Source of the DNA: an uncultured Flavobacteriales bacterium
GTDB taxonomy: Bacteria; Bacteroidota; Bacteroidia; Flavobacteriales; Weeksellaceae
NCBI GenBank assembly: GCA_937876095.1
Contig: CALFIE010000070.1
Span: 1-9,716, forward strand
DNA: 9,716 bases
Reading direction: 5' to 3'
Made by a program: the position numbers and the translations under genes. Shown here one piece after another: positions 1 to 6,585 of the stretch (its first letter is position 1; the number at the start of each line of letters is the position of its first letter). The notes beneath the pieces were generated by a model. It was given only the letters and a program-made list of their open reading frames with translations. It was not told where the DNA came from and did not search any database.

Positions 1-8
1 TAATGATG

Positions 9-28
9 AGCTTTTTCAAGCTTTTTTT
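9..28 (+). terminator. Possible intrinsic terminator of a plus-strand gene ending at the window edge
   Basis: Two 5-base arms, AGCTT (9-13) and AAGCT (18-22), enclose a TTTC loop, and the second arm runs into a tract of seven T (22-28). This is the layout of a plus-strand intrinsic terminator, although the stem is short and poor in G/C. The window opens with in-frame stop triplets (TAA at 1-3), so it could close a plus-strand gene lying mostly outside the window. No such gene can be seen here. On the minus strand the same hairpin lacks a T-tract. Confidence 0.35.
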
Positions 29-94
29 GCACCATTTTTTACCACATAGTCTTTTGTGAAGCAAAGTGATCTTTGTCAAAGTTATTATTAAAAA

Positions 95-322
95 CTACTT
101 CTTTCTGCGGATTTCGTCACGAATTGGGAGCAGTAATTCCATCAATCCATTGAGTTTTATTTCATAAATGGTAGAAAGTTGCATCCCAAGTTTTCCTTTT
201 GGCATTCCTTTTCTTTGAAACCATTCTAGATAATACATTGGTAAATCTGCCAAAACAGTGCCTTTGTATTTACCAAAAGGCATTTTTTCTTCGCAAATTT
301 CCTTCAATATTTCTGGATTCAT
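95..322 (-). CDS. DUF3820 family small protein
   Basis: A 75-aa protein that I recognise as the DUF3820 family from its signature: MPFGKYKG near residues 14-21, then LADLP, a YLEWF block, a KGMPKGKLG loop and a YEIKLNGL helix. This covers the usual full length of the family. Its biochemical function is not established, although some database entries call it a putative quorum-sensing-regulated virulence factor, a name with little support. It has no signal peptide or membrane segment and should be cytosolic. The ATG is at 322 and the stop at 95-97. It starts only 6 bases after the AI-2E permease gene on the same strand, so the two are probably one transcription unit with this gene second. Confidence 0.88.
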   Translation of the reverse strand: MNPEILKEICEEKMPFGKYKGTVLADLPMYYLEWFQRKGMPKGKLGMQLSTIYEIKLNGLMELLLPIRDEIRRKK

Positions 323-328
323 AATGTC

Positions 329-1387
329 CTAATTTTCACCTTTCTCTTCAGAATTTTCAATTGGTATATTCCGATCAGAAAACTCATCGCTATAGATTTG
401 AATTAATAATGCAGTTATAGAGACCAAAATTGGACCAAAAATCAGTCCCAAAAACCCAAAAACTTTCAGTCCCAAAATAATTCCGAAAACCGTGTTCAGT
501 GGATGTATATTTTCTAATTTTTTCAGTAAAGTAAAACGCATCACATTGTCTACTGTACCAACAATTACCATACAATAGAGCATTAACCAGATCCCATTGT
601 TATCACCAATTGCCAACATATAAATTCCAACTGGCACATATACAATTGCTGCACCAACAATCGGAATCATAGCGCCAATAAAGGTGAACACAAACAATAA
701 AATCGGACTTGGCGCCCCGAAAATATAATAACCAATCAGCGCAACTATGGCTTGTCCTAGCGCAACTACCGGAATTCCTACTGCATTAGCAATTACCATT
801 TTTCTAAATTTTTGGCTCATTTTTTCGCTGTTGGATTTTTTGAATGGTGAAATAGAAGCCAACATTCGCTCAAAAAGCCGTGCTTTTGCCAACATAAAAT
901 ACAAAATAAAAAACATAGCAGCAATTACGGTAATTGTATTGATGGTGGTATTCAAAATACTTGTAGAAGCTTTGGTTGCATAAGTAGTAATCTTACCAAC
1001 ATTTTCGGCAGTTAAAATTTCGTAACCAGTTTTGGTACGGATATAACTTTCAATTTTTATAAAAAAATCATTGAGTTGTCCTGAATAATTCTGTGCATTA
1101 CCAATCTTGTGTACCAACAAATCTACTACAAAAAACATAGGCAAAACTACTACAACTAAACAAACTGTTATGATGAAAAGTGCTGAAATCCATGGTTTCC
1201 ACTTTTTTTTCTCAACCAATTTGAAATTCCAATCTCGAGCAATAATATACAAGGTAATTGCTCCAAGTAAAGACGGCAAAAAATTACTCAAATTTACAGT
1301 GATAAGTCCAATCAAAAAGAGAATTACAGATAGAATCAGCAACTGGCGAATCACATTGCTACTAATTTGTGGATCGAGAGATTTCAT
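329..1387 (-). CDS. AI-2E family transporter (membrane permease)
   Basis: A 352-aa polytopic membrane protein of the AI-2E/PerM (UPF0118) family. The N-terminus has two close hydrophobic segments (about residues 12-50) and a third near 65-90. A soluble stretch of about 60-70 residues follows, then the family's C-terminal membrane bundle. Conserved family features are visible: the GxPVVALGQAIVA segment, the GAxIPIVGAAIVYVP segment, the VDNVMRFTLLKK motif with a following HPL, and GLKVFGFLGLIFGPILVS near the end. Members range from autoinducer-2 exporters to Na+/H+ antiporters, so the substrate cannot be told from sequence. The last about 15 residues are charged and cytosolic. The ATG at 1387 gives the usual family length. 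It lies downstream of lysA on the same strand but after a 148-base gap with its own promoter-like element. DUF3820 follows 6 bases after its TAG. Confidence 0.93.
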   Translation of the reverse strand: MKSLDPQISSNVIRQLLILSVILFLIGLITVNLSNFLPSLLGAITLYIIARDWNFKLVEKKKWKPWISALFIITVCLVVVVLPMFFVVDLLVHKIGNAQNYSGQLNDFFIKIESYIRTKTGYEILTAENVGKITTYATKASTSILNTTINTITVIAAMFFILYFMLAKARLFERMLASISPFKKSNSEKMSQKFRKMVIANAVGIPVVALGQAIVALIGYYIFGAPSPILLFVFTFIGAMIPIVGAAIVYVPVGIYMLAIGDNNGIWLMLYCMVIVGTVDNVMRFTLLKKLENIHPLNTVFGIILGLKVFGFLGLIFGPILVSITALLIQIYSDEFSDRNIPIENSEEKGEN

Positions 1388-1413
1388 AGAAATAAGTGTT
1401 TTTATTATGTATA

Positions 1414-1421
1414 CAAATTTA
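1414..1421 (-). promoter_or_regulatory. Candidate -7 promoter element for the AI-2E permease gene
   Basis: Read on the minus strand this is TAAATTTG, an exact match to the Bacteroidota -7 consensus TAnnTTTG, ending 26 bases before the permease ATG. The upstream partner is weak: the nearest TTG (minus strand, 1437-1439) is only 15 bases away, against the usual 17-23. Such octamers are not rare in A/T-rich DNA, so this is moderate evidence only. Confidence 0.35.
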
Positions 1422-1459
1422 TAGAAAAATAAAAAGCAATGTGCTACATTAAGAAAAAT

Positions 1460-1484
1460 AGGTTTTTTTTAAAAAAAATCACCT
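1460..1484 (-). terminator. A/T palindrome after lysA, possible weak terminator
   Basis: Eight T followed directly by eight A (1463-1478) are bracketed by AGG (1460-1462) and CCT (1482-1484), so the whole can fold with three G/C pairs at the base. Read in the lysA direction it lies about 50 bases past the lysA stop and is followed by ATTTTTCTT. The stem is almost all A/T with no proper loop, so it is a weak candidate for the lysA terminator and could simply be low-complexity sequence. Confidence 0.25.
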
Positions 1485-1535
1485 TTTCCTTTATAATGTT
1501 TAATCATATTTTCCTCAATTTATTTCGTTATGTAA

Positions 1536-2735
1536 CTACAAAACTTCAATCTGATTTCTCAACAAATCATCAAATTCTTCTCTTTTTCTGATGAGAAGTG
1601 CTTTTCCGTTGACAAAAAGAACTTCTGCAGGTTTCAAACGAGAGTTGAAATTAGAACTCATCTCAAAACCATAAGCTCCTGCATATCTAAAAACCAACAC
1701 ATCGTTTTCCCGAACTTCATGTAATTTTCTGTCCCATGCAAAAGTATCGGTTTCACAAATATTTCCAACTACGGTGTAGATTCTCTCGGTTCCTTTCGGA
1801 TTGGTGAGGTTTTCTATGATGTGGTACGAATCATAAAACATAGGTCTAATCAGATGATTGAACCCTGAATTTACCCCAACAAAAACGGTTGCAGTCGTAT
1901 GTTTTATAACATTAGCTTTTACTAAAAAATGACCTGATTTGCTTACCAAATATTTACCCGGTTCAAACCAAAGATGTAAATCACGATTACTGTCTTTGCA
2001 AAATTTTGCAAAAGATTTTTCTACTTTTTTGCCCAGAGATTTTACATCGGTTTCCATATCACCTTTTTGGTAAGGTACTTTGAAACCAGAACCCATATCT
2101 ATAAATTTCAGATCTGGGAAATGCTCTGCCAATTCAAACATAATTTCTAAACCTTGCAAAAATACATCGGCATCTTTTATCTCACTACCAGTATGCATAT
2201 GTAAACCTTCAACTAAAATTTTAGTTGATTTCATTACACGTTCTATATGTCGCATTTGGTGAATAGAAATTCCGAATTTAGAATCGATATGTCCTGTTGA
2301 AATTTTGTGATTTCCTCCTGCATAAATATGCGGATTAATCCTGATAAAAATAGGGTAAGAATCACCGTATTTAGTGCCAAATTGCTCCAGAATTGAAATA
2401 TTATCTAAATTGATATGCACTTTTAACGACATTGCTTCTTCAATCTCTGCAAGATCTACACAATTGGGTGTAAAAAGAATTCGGTCTGATGTAAAACCTG
2501 CTTTCAGACCTAGTTTCACTTCATTGATGGAGACGCAATCTAAATTGGCACCAAATTGTTCTACCAATTTCAAAATATTGATGTTGGTAAGAGATTTACA
2601 GGCATAAAAAAACTGTGTGTTTTCTGAAAACGAAGTTTTTAGCTTTTCGTACTGTGTTTGTATAGATTCTGTATCGTACACATAAACTGGTGTTCCGAAT
2701 TCTTCGGCAATATTCAATAAATCTTGATTTTTCAT
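1536..2735 (-). CDS. lysA: Diaminopimelate decarboxylase
   Basis: LysA, 399 aa, removes CO2 from meso-2,6-diaminopimelate to give L-lysine, the last step of lysine synthesis, in the cytosol. It is a fold-type III PLP enzyme: an N-terminal alanine-racemase-like barrel, then a C-terminal beta domain. Visible motifs are FYACKS with the PLP lysine at residue 47, HMHTGSEI (the HxHxGS PLP-contact block), MGSGFKVPY (phosphate-binding glycines), EPGKYLV (substrate-contact EPGR/K motif), CETDTFAWDR (the active-site Cys block that crosses the dimer interface) and YAGAYGFEMSSNFN near the C-terminus. Length and start (MKNQDLLNIAEEFGTPVYVYD) fit Flavobacteriia enzymes. The cysteine block reads CETD where many enzymes have CESGD, a common lineage variant. 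The upstream 200-base leader, with promoter, lysine-rich mini-ORF and terminator-like hairpin, suggests control by attenuation. Confidence 0.95.
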   Translation of the reverse strand: MKNQDLLNIAEEFGTPVYVYDTESIQTQYEKLKTSFSENTQFFYACKSLTNINILKLVEQFGANLDCVSINEVKLGLKAGFTSDRILFTPNCVDLAEIEEAMSLKVHINLDNISILEQFGTKYGDSYPIFIRINPHIYAGGNHKISTGHIDSKFGISIHQMRHIERVMKSTKILVEGLHMHTGSEIKDADVFLQGLEIMFELAEHFPDLKFIDMGSGFKVPYQKGDMETDVKSLGKKVEKSFAKFCKDSNRDLHLWFEPGKYLVSKSGHFLVKANVIKHTTATVFVGVNSGFNHLIRPMFYDSYHIIENLTNPKGTERIYTVVGNICETDTFAWDRKLHEVRENDVLVFRYAGAYGFEMSSNFNSRLKPAEVLFVNGKALLIRKREEFDDLLRNQIEVL

Positions 2736-2759
2736 ATATAATTTTTAAATTTTTAAACA

Positions 2760-2786
2760 CAAAAAAACAGGTTCAAAACGAGCCTG
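2760..2786 (-). terminator. Terminator-like hairpin in the lysA leader (candidate attenuator)
   Basis: On the minus strand CAGG-C-TC and GA-A-CCTG pair around a GTTTT loop: four pairs, one C/A mismatch, two pairs. An uninterrupted T-run follows directly (2761-2767 as A on the plus strand). The hairpin ends about 25 bases before the lysA ATG. That leaves no room for a full promoter between them, so lysA transcripts must read through it. It could also serve as the terminator of the exonuclease gene upstream. On the plus strand it has no T-tract after it. Confidence 0.5.
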
Positions 2787-2832
2787 CTATCAAATTTTTT
2801 GTGCGATATTTTTGTTGCGACTTTTAACTATA

Positions 2833-2907
2833 TTACCATTTTTTTACCATAAAGAAAGTTGCATTTCCTTTAGTTGAAATTGGTTTTATGTTTTTGTTAA
2901 GGGTCAT
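2833..2907 (-). CDS. Lysine-rich leader peptide upstream of lysA (24 aa)
   Basis: A 24-codon ORF from ATG at 2907 to TAA at 2833-2835, beginning MTLNKNIKP and ending NATFFMVKKW. Five of 24 residues are lysine, two of them adjacent and three codons before the stop. It begins about 24 bases after the predicted start of transcription from the promoter at 2938-2969. It ends about 47 bases before the terminator-like hairpin that precedes lysA. Position, size and codon content match leader peptides that sense an amino acid through ribosome stalling. An inner ATG at 2850 in the same frame would give only MVKKW. The A/T richness of the region makes AAA codons common, so chance is possible. No clear antiterminator pairing was found by eye. 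Confidence 0.45.
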   Translation of the reverse strand: MTLNKNIKPISTKGNATFFMVKKW

Positions 2908-2937
2908 ATTTCTTTCTTTTTCTTTAATTATTTTTAT

Positions 2938-2969
2938 CAAAAATACAGTTTCTGAACTAATAATCCAAT
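2938..2969 (-). promoter_or_regulatory. Promoter of the lysA leader transcript (Bacteroidota type)
   Basis: On the minus strand the -33 box ATTG (2966-2969), a 20-base spacer (2946-2965) and an exact -7 box TATTTTTG (2938-2945) match the Flavobacterium consensus TTG-N17-23-TAnnTTTG. Transcription would start near 2931, giving a leader of about 195 bases before lysA. The -33 box sits in an A/T-rich inverted repeat (2966-2986) just after the exonuclease stop codon. Confidence 0.55.
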
Positions 2970-2986
2970 TTTTTGTTGAAAAATTG

Positions 2987-4210
2987 CTATTTCGGGAGTT
3001 CTACGATTTCAAAATCTCCTTTCAAGAGAGAGAGTTGCAAATCATTGATCTGGTCTTTATTGGTTTTTGAGATAGATACTTTCAGTAAATCTATTTTTTC
3101 TCGGGATTGAATTTGGTGGTGCAATTCGTAGAAACCATAACCTGTTAGTTTACCATTTTCTATCACCAAAAATGACTTTTCTCCCAAACTTCTTCCTTTG
3201 CTTATTAGGAGTTGATTTCTTACTTTTAAATTAATTATTTGGGTAAAATTCTTTACGTCTGCAAATTCTTCTTTAGATTTTATAAACGCCAAAACTTTAT
3301 TTCCTTGGGAAAAAGTTTTGAATTTAAGATACGGTTTTATTTCTTTTTGATGAGAAATTCGGGCTACAAAATATTTTTTCTTATCATAATAGAGTCCAAA
3401 ACTCAAGTGTTGATTGATGTGGATTCCTTTATTCATCAACATTAGTTGTGCAATTAGGTCGGTTCCTGTTGAATCATAAAGTATTTGGCTAACTTCTGCC
3501 TGAATCTTTTCCCAACGTTTGGATTTAGAATTAAAGATTTTTATGGAAGCACTTTTCACATCATCTACCAAATCACAAAAAATAATTTCGCTTTTTTCAT
3601 TCAAAAAATACAAAATTCCTTTTTCTGATGGTAAATCTTGGGTAAGTTCTTTGATTTTATTGGTATAAGTTTTGGCATTCAACTCATCGTGATGAGCTTG
3701 TATGATTTCGTTGTCTTTATCTTTAATAATGAGCAATTTAAGTAATTCTAAAGTTGCTCTTGCATCACCAGAAGCACGATGTTCATCAGTTAAAGGAATT
3801 CCTAGTGATTTACACAATTTTCCAAGAGAATAACTGGGTAAATCTGGCAATAATTTTTTTGCTAAAGGAATGGTATCCAATGTATTAATCTTGAAATCAT
3901 ATCCTAGTCTTTTAAAAGATTGGCGTAACATTCTATAATCGAAATCTACATTGTGACCAACTAATGTCGTTCCGTTGGTAATCTCAATCACTCTTTTTGC
4001 TAATTCATGAAATTTAGGTGCTGTTTTCACCATTTTTGGGGTAATACTGGTGAGTTTTTGCACAAAATGTGTGATGTCACTTTCTGGATTTACCAGCGAA
4101 CTGAATTGGTCTACCAATTCGTGACCATCATATTTGTAAATTGCAATTTCTATGATGCTCTCGTTTCGGAAACCAGCACCGTTGCTTTCGATATCTATAA
4201 TTGAATACAA
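2987..4210 (-). CDS. DEDDh 3'-5' exonuclease fused to a degenerate GIY-YIG (UvrC-like) domain
   Basis: A 407-aa protein. Residues 1-165 are a DnaQ/PolC-epsilon-type exonuclease with all five catalytic positions visible: D6 and E8 in the DIES motif, D91 in HNVDFD, H144 and D149 in HRASGD. This part should remove 3' nucleotides from DNA using two metal ions. Residues about 190-290 align with the GIY-YIG nuclease domain that follows the exonuclease in Bacteroidota relatives. Here GIY reads GIL (199-201) and YIG reads FCD (212-214), and the arginine helix is not evident, so this half is probably not a nuclease. The C-terminal about 120 residues have no recognised domain. The start codon is TTG at 4210; an in-frame stop lies about 20 bases upstream and the resulting N-terminus MYSIIDIE fits the family. 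An AGAGG Shine-Dalgarno-like stretch precedes it, which is unusual in this phylum. It follows the DUF853 ATPase by 79 bases. Confidence 0.85.
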   Translation of the reverse strand: MYSIIDIESNGAGFRNESIIEIAIYKYDGHELVDQFSSLVNPESDITHFVQKLTSITPKMVKTAPKFHELAKRVIEITNGTTLVGHNVDFDYRMLRQSFKRLGYDFKINTLDTIPLAKKLLPDLPSYSLGKLCKSLGIPLTDEHRASGDARATLELLKLLIIKDKDNEIIQAHHDELNAKTYTNKIKELTQDLPSEKGILYFLNEKSEIIFCDLVDDVKSASIKIFNSKSKRWEKIQAEVSQILYDSTGTDLIAQLMLMNKGIHINQHLSFGLYYDKKKYFVARISHQKEIKPYLKFKTFSQGNKVLAFIKSKEEFADVKNFTQIINLKVRNQLLISKGRSLGEKSFLVIENGKLTGYGFYELHHQIQSREKIDLLKVSISKTNKDQINDLQLSLLKGDFEIVELPK

Positions 4211-4226
4211 TATTTTACCTCTTTTT

Positions 4227-4281
4227 GGTCAAAAATTTTGAAATTTAACGGAAAAAGTAATTTTTTTCTAAAAATTTGACC
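4227..4281. repeat. Imperfect inverted repeat between the ATPase and exonuclease genes
   Basis: GGTCAAAAATTTT (4227-4239) and AAAAATTTGACC (4270-4281) are near-reverse complements with a one-base length difference and a spacer of about 30 bases. They fill most of the 79-base gap. A transcript from the ATPase gene could fold here, giving either a weak terminator-like or mRNA-stabilising stem before the exonuclease start. No T-run follows, so I do not call a terminator. Confidence 0.35.
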
Positions 4282-4289
4282 CAGTTTCT

Positions 4290-5813
4290 TTATCTTCTTC
4301 TTCCTCCCAATCCGAACATTCCCAAAATTGCTTTGGCTCCTTCTCTCATCAGTGTGTTGGTAAATGTTCTACCTGCACTTGATTGTAACACGGTTTCAAA
4401 CATTCCTTCTTCTTTTACTGGTTTTTTGGGCTGTTCTTCTGGTGCATTTTCTACGGCTTGTTCCATTCTACCAGTCAAAATTTCGTATGCAGATTCTTTG
4501 TCTACTGTTTCTTCGTATTTTTCTGCCAAACCAGAATTGGCAATCAGTTCGTCTACTTCTGCATCATTCAATACATCCATTCTACTTTCTGGTGAAATCA
4601 GATAGGTTTGTACGAGTGGTGTTGGTATACCTTTTTCATCAAGAGCGGTTACAAATGCTTCCCCAATTCCTAAATTCTGAATGAGATTTCCGGCATCATA
4701 ATATTCAGTAATCGGATAGTTTTCTACGGCTTTATCAATCTCTTTTCGGTCTTTTGCTGTGAAACCTCGCAAAGCGTGCTGAATTTTCAACCCTAATTGT
4801 GACAATACATTTTCTGGTACATCTCCCGGAATTTGGGTGATGAAATAAATCCCAACTCCTTTTGAACGGATGAGTTTCACCATGGTTTCTATTTGTGAAA
4901 GCAATGCTTTGGAAGCCTCCTGGAAAATTAGGTGCGCTTCATCTATAAACAATACCAGTTTTGGTTTACCAGAATCACCTTCTTCAGGAAAACTCATATA
5001 AATTTCTGCGAAAAGTGACAACATAAATGTTGAAAACAATTGTGGTTTGTTTTGTATGTCTGAAACGCGTAATATATTTACTACTCCTTTATCACCTTCG
5101 TTTGCAAGCAAATCCCAAACATCGAAACTTGGCTCCCCAAAAAACTGTGCAGCTCCCTGTTGTTCCAGCGCAACAATGCTTCTGAGAATAGCTCCGAAAG
5201 AAGCAGATGCAATATTCCCATAATTTTGAGCAAGTTCGTCTTTTCCTCCGTTTTCATCTGTGATGTATTGTAGGACTTTTTTCAAATCCTCTAAATCAAC
5301 CAGTGGTAAACCTTTGTCATCACAATATTTGAAAACAATAGATAAAATACTCTGTTGTGTATCATTCAGTTCCAGAATTTTCCCTAGCAAAACCGGACCA
5401 AATTCGGTAACAGTTGCTCTTAATTTCACACCTTTTTCGCCAGAAATCGTCATCAATTCTACCGGAAAACTTTGTGGTTCATATGGTAGTTTTGTTTTGG
5501 CATATCGTTCTGTTATGATGCTGTTTTCTGTTCCGGGCATTGCAATCCCAGAAAAATCACCTTTGATATCTAAAACCAAAGAGGGAATTCCTTTGTGCGA
5601 CAATTGTTCTACAAAAACCTGCAGTGTTTTGGTTTTACCAGTTCCGGTTGCACCTGCAATTAATCCGTGTCTGTTAACGGTTTTCAGAGGAATGGTAACA
5701 TCTACTTCAGGTACGACTTCACCATCTAACATTGCTTTACCTAAAATGATAAAATCACCTTTTGGTGCATATCTCGCTGATAATTCTTGAATGAATTTTG
5801 ATTTATCTGCCAT
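4290..5813 (-). CDS. DUF853 family HerA-like ATPase (helicase HerA-like C-terminal domain)
   Basis: A 507-aa P-loop ATPase of the DUF853/YjgR family, relatives of the HerA/FtsK hexameric translocases. Walker A is GATGTGKTKT (residues 54-63, Lys60), Walker B is LVLFIDEAH (Asp291, Glu292), and a LDIKGDFSGIA block (81-91) and an ITQIPGDVPENVLSQLG block follow family usage. The C-terminus is a flexible acidic/proline stretch and then ILGMFGLGGRRR, a typical basic tail of the family. There is no membrane segment; it should be cytosolic. Its substrate is not established, and DNA or RNA translocation is inferred from kinship with HerA. Length is normal. The ATG at 5813 lies just after a good promoter. 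It is the first gene of the minus-strand run, and the exonuclease follows 79 bases on, so a shared transcript is possible. Confidence 0.92.
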   Translation of the reverse strand: MADKSKFIQELSARYAPKGDFIILGKAMLDGEVVPEVDVTIPLKTVNRHGLIAGATGTGKTKTLQVFVEQLSHKGIPSLVLDIKGDFSGIAMPGTENSIITERYAKTKLPYEPQSFPVELMTISGEKGVKLRATVTEFGPVLLGKILELNDTQQSILSIVFKYCDDKGLPLVDLEDLKKVLQYITDENGGKDELAQNYGNIASASFGAILRSIVALEQQGAAQFFGEPSFDVWDLLANEGDKGVVNILRVSDIQNKPQLFSTFMLSLFAEIYMSFPEEGDSGKPKLVLFIDEAHLIFQEASKALLSQIETMVKLIRSKGVGIYFITQIPGDVPENVLSQLGLKIQHALRGFTAKDRKEIDKAVENYPITEYYDAGNLIQNLGIGEAFVTALDEKGIPTPLVQTYLISPESRMDVLNDAEVDELIANSGLAEKYEETVDKESAYEILTGRMEQAVENAPEEQPKKPVKEEGMFETVLQSSAGRTFTNTLMREGAKAILGMFGLGGRRR

Positions 5814-5836
5814 TTTTATTTCGATTTTTAATCGGA

Positions 5837-5869
5837 TAAAGGTAAAAATTTATAAGAATATATTTCAAA
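5837..5869 (-). promoter_or_regulatory. Promoter of the DUF853 ATPase gene
   Basis: Minus strand: TTTG at 5866-5869, a 21-base spacer, then TACCTTTA at 5837-5844, which matches 5 of the 6 fixed bases of the -7 box TAnnTTTG. Transcription would start near 5830, about 17 bases before the ATG at 5813. Spacing and position both fit the Bacteroidota consensus. Confidence 0.5.
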
Positions 5870-6024
5870 AAAAAATCTTGGTGATAATAGTCAGTAAAAT
5901 TAAGTCTCGCTTGTGTTTTATTTTTAGTAAATTTGTCTTTATTACAAAGCGATTTGCAAACCTCTTTTTGCCAAATATAGTCTTTGATTTTACTTTTTTT
6001 TATCATTAATAAAAAAAAAACGTT

Positions 6025-6468
6025 ATGAAACGTCATCAATTGCTTAGCAAAATAATAGAAGAACACAATCGAGTGATAGAAAGTCTTCAAAATTCTGTAA
6101 ACAGATACAAAGTTGCCTCTGATTTAGATGAAAATGACATATCTGATCCAGATGATTTTGCACGACAAACCGAAGCAAAAGATATGCAGTTGCGCTACGA
6201 AAAAATGCTGAATTCTGAGAGACAATCGCACGATTTTGTGATTTCTGAAAATGATGCAACACACTCCAAAATAGAAGATGGTGCTCTTGTAGAAACCGAA
6301 GACCAAATTTTTTTCTTGGGCATTTCTTTGCCACATTTTAGTTTTGATGGTAAAGAAGTTTTCTGTATTTCTGAAGACGCGCCTATCTACAAAAAAATTC
6401 AGCAAAAAAACGTAGGAAGCAAAATAGAAATGGGTGTCAATACATTGGAAATCATTGCTATTTATTAA
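6025..6468 (+). CDS. Small coiled-coil protein with GreA/GreB-like C-terminal domain
   Basis: A 147-aa protein. Residues 1-75 look helical and charged, with an acidic patch DLDENDISDPDDF at 33-45. This could form the antiparallel coiled coil of Gre factors, whose acidic tip enters the RNA polymerase secondary channel. Residues 85-147 fit the Gre C-terminal FKBP-like fold: GALVETEDQIFFLGI, then an ISEDAPIYKKIQQKNVGSKI segment that parallels the GreA pattern of S-x-x-SP-I followed by a G-K/G-D turn, then a closing beta strand. I infer a transcription-factor-like role; full GreA and GreB are about 158 aa. It may instead be a Gre-fold protein with another job, as several exist. The gene is divergent from the DUF853 ATPase across 211 bases. 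A TAAATTTG octamer at 5928-5935 is a possible -7 box but has no well-spaced -33 partner. Confidence 0.7.
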   Translation: MKRHQLLSKIIEEHNRVIESLQNSVNRYKVASDLDENDISDPDDFARQTEAKDMQLRYEKMLNSERQSHDFVISENDATHSKIEDGALVETEDQIFFLGISLPHFSFDGKEVFCISEDAPIYKKIQQKNVGSKIEMGVNTLEIIAIY

Positions 6469-6474
6469 TTTTTT

Positions 6475-6585
6475 TTAAACGATAATCTTTAAAAACACTT
6501 TCCAATTTCGGCCTTTCAAATAATTGTTGGTGAATTTCTGTCCTATTTCTGTAACTTTGGTTGCAGTTCCTGTAATTGAGAACAT
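6475..6585 (-). CDS. Possible 36-aa small protein, unrecognised
   Basis: An ORF from ATG at 6585 to TAA at 6475-6477, starting MFSITGTATKVTEIGQ and ending WKVFLKIIV, with residue composition that looks protein-like. It fills most of the 138-base gap between the Gre-like gene (whose stop it nearly touches in convergent orientation) and the TauE gene (from whose promoter it diverges). An in-frame TAG sits directly before the ATG, so it cannot extend upstream. I do not recognise a family; it may be a remnant of a longer gene or a chance ORF. Confidence 0.25.
   Translation of the reverse strand: MFSITGTATKVTEIGQKFTNNYLKGRNWKVFLKIIV

Noticed and set aside
1..49. Possible gene ends at the left edge: plus frame ending FFAPFFTT, or minus-strand ATG at 35 starting MVQKKLEK
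   Set aside because: Too short, low complexity and mutually exclusive; neither resembles a known protein, so no gene is called.
2966..2986. A/T hairpin directly after the exonuclease stop codon
   Set aside because: The stem is eight pairs with only one G/C and no T-tract, and it overlaps the lysA -33 box, so I do not call it a terminator.
5260..5790. 176-codon plus-strand ORF opposite the DUF853 gene
   Set aside because: It lies wholly antisense to a well-supported ATPase with Walker motifs; composition (Ser/Pro/Ile runs) is typical of a shadow frame.
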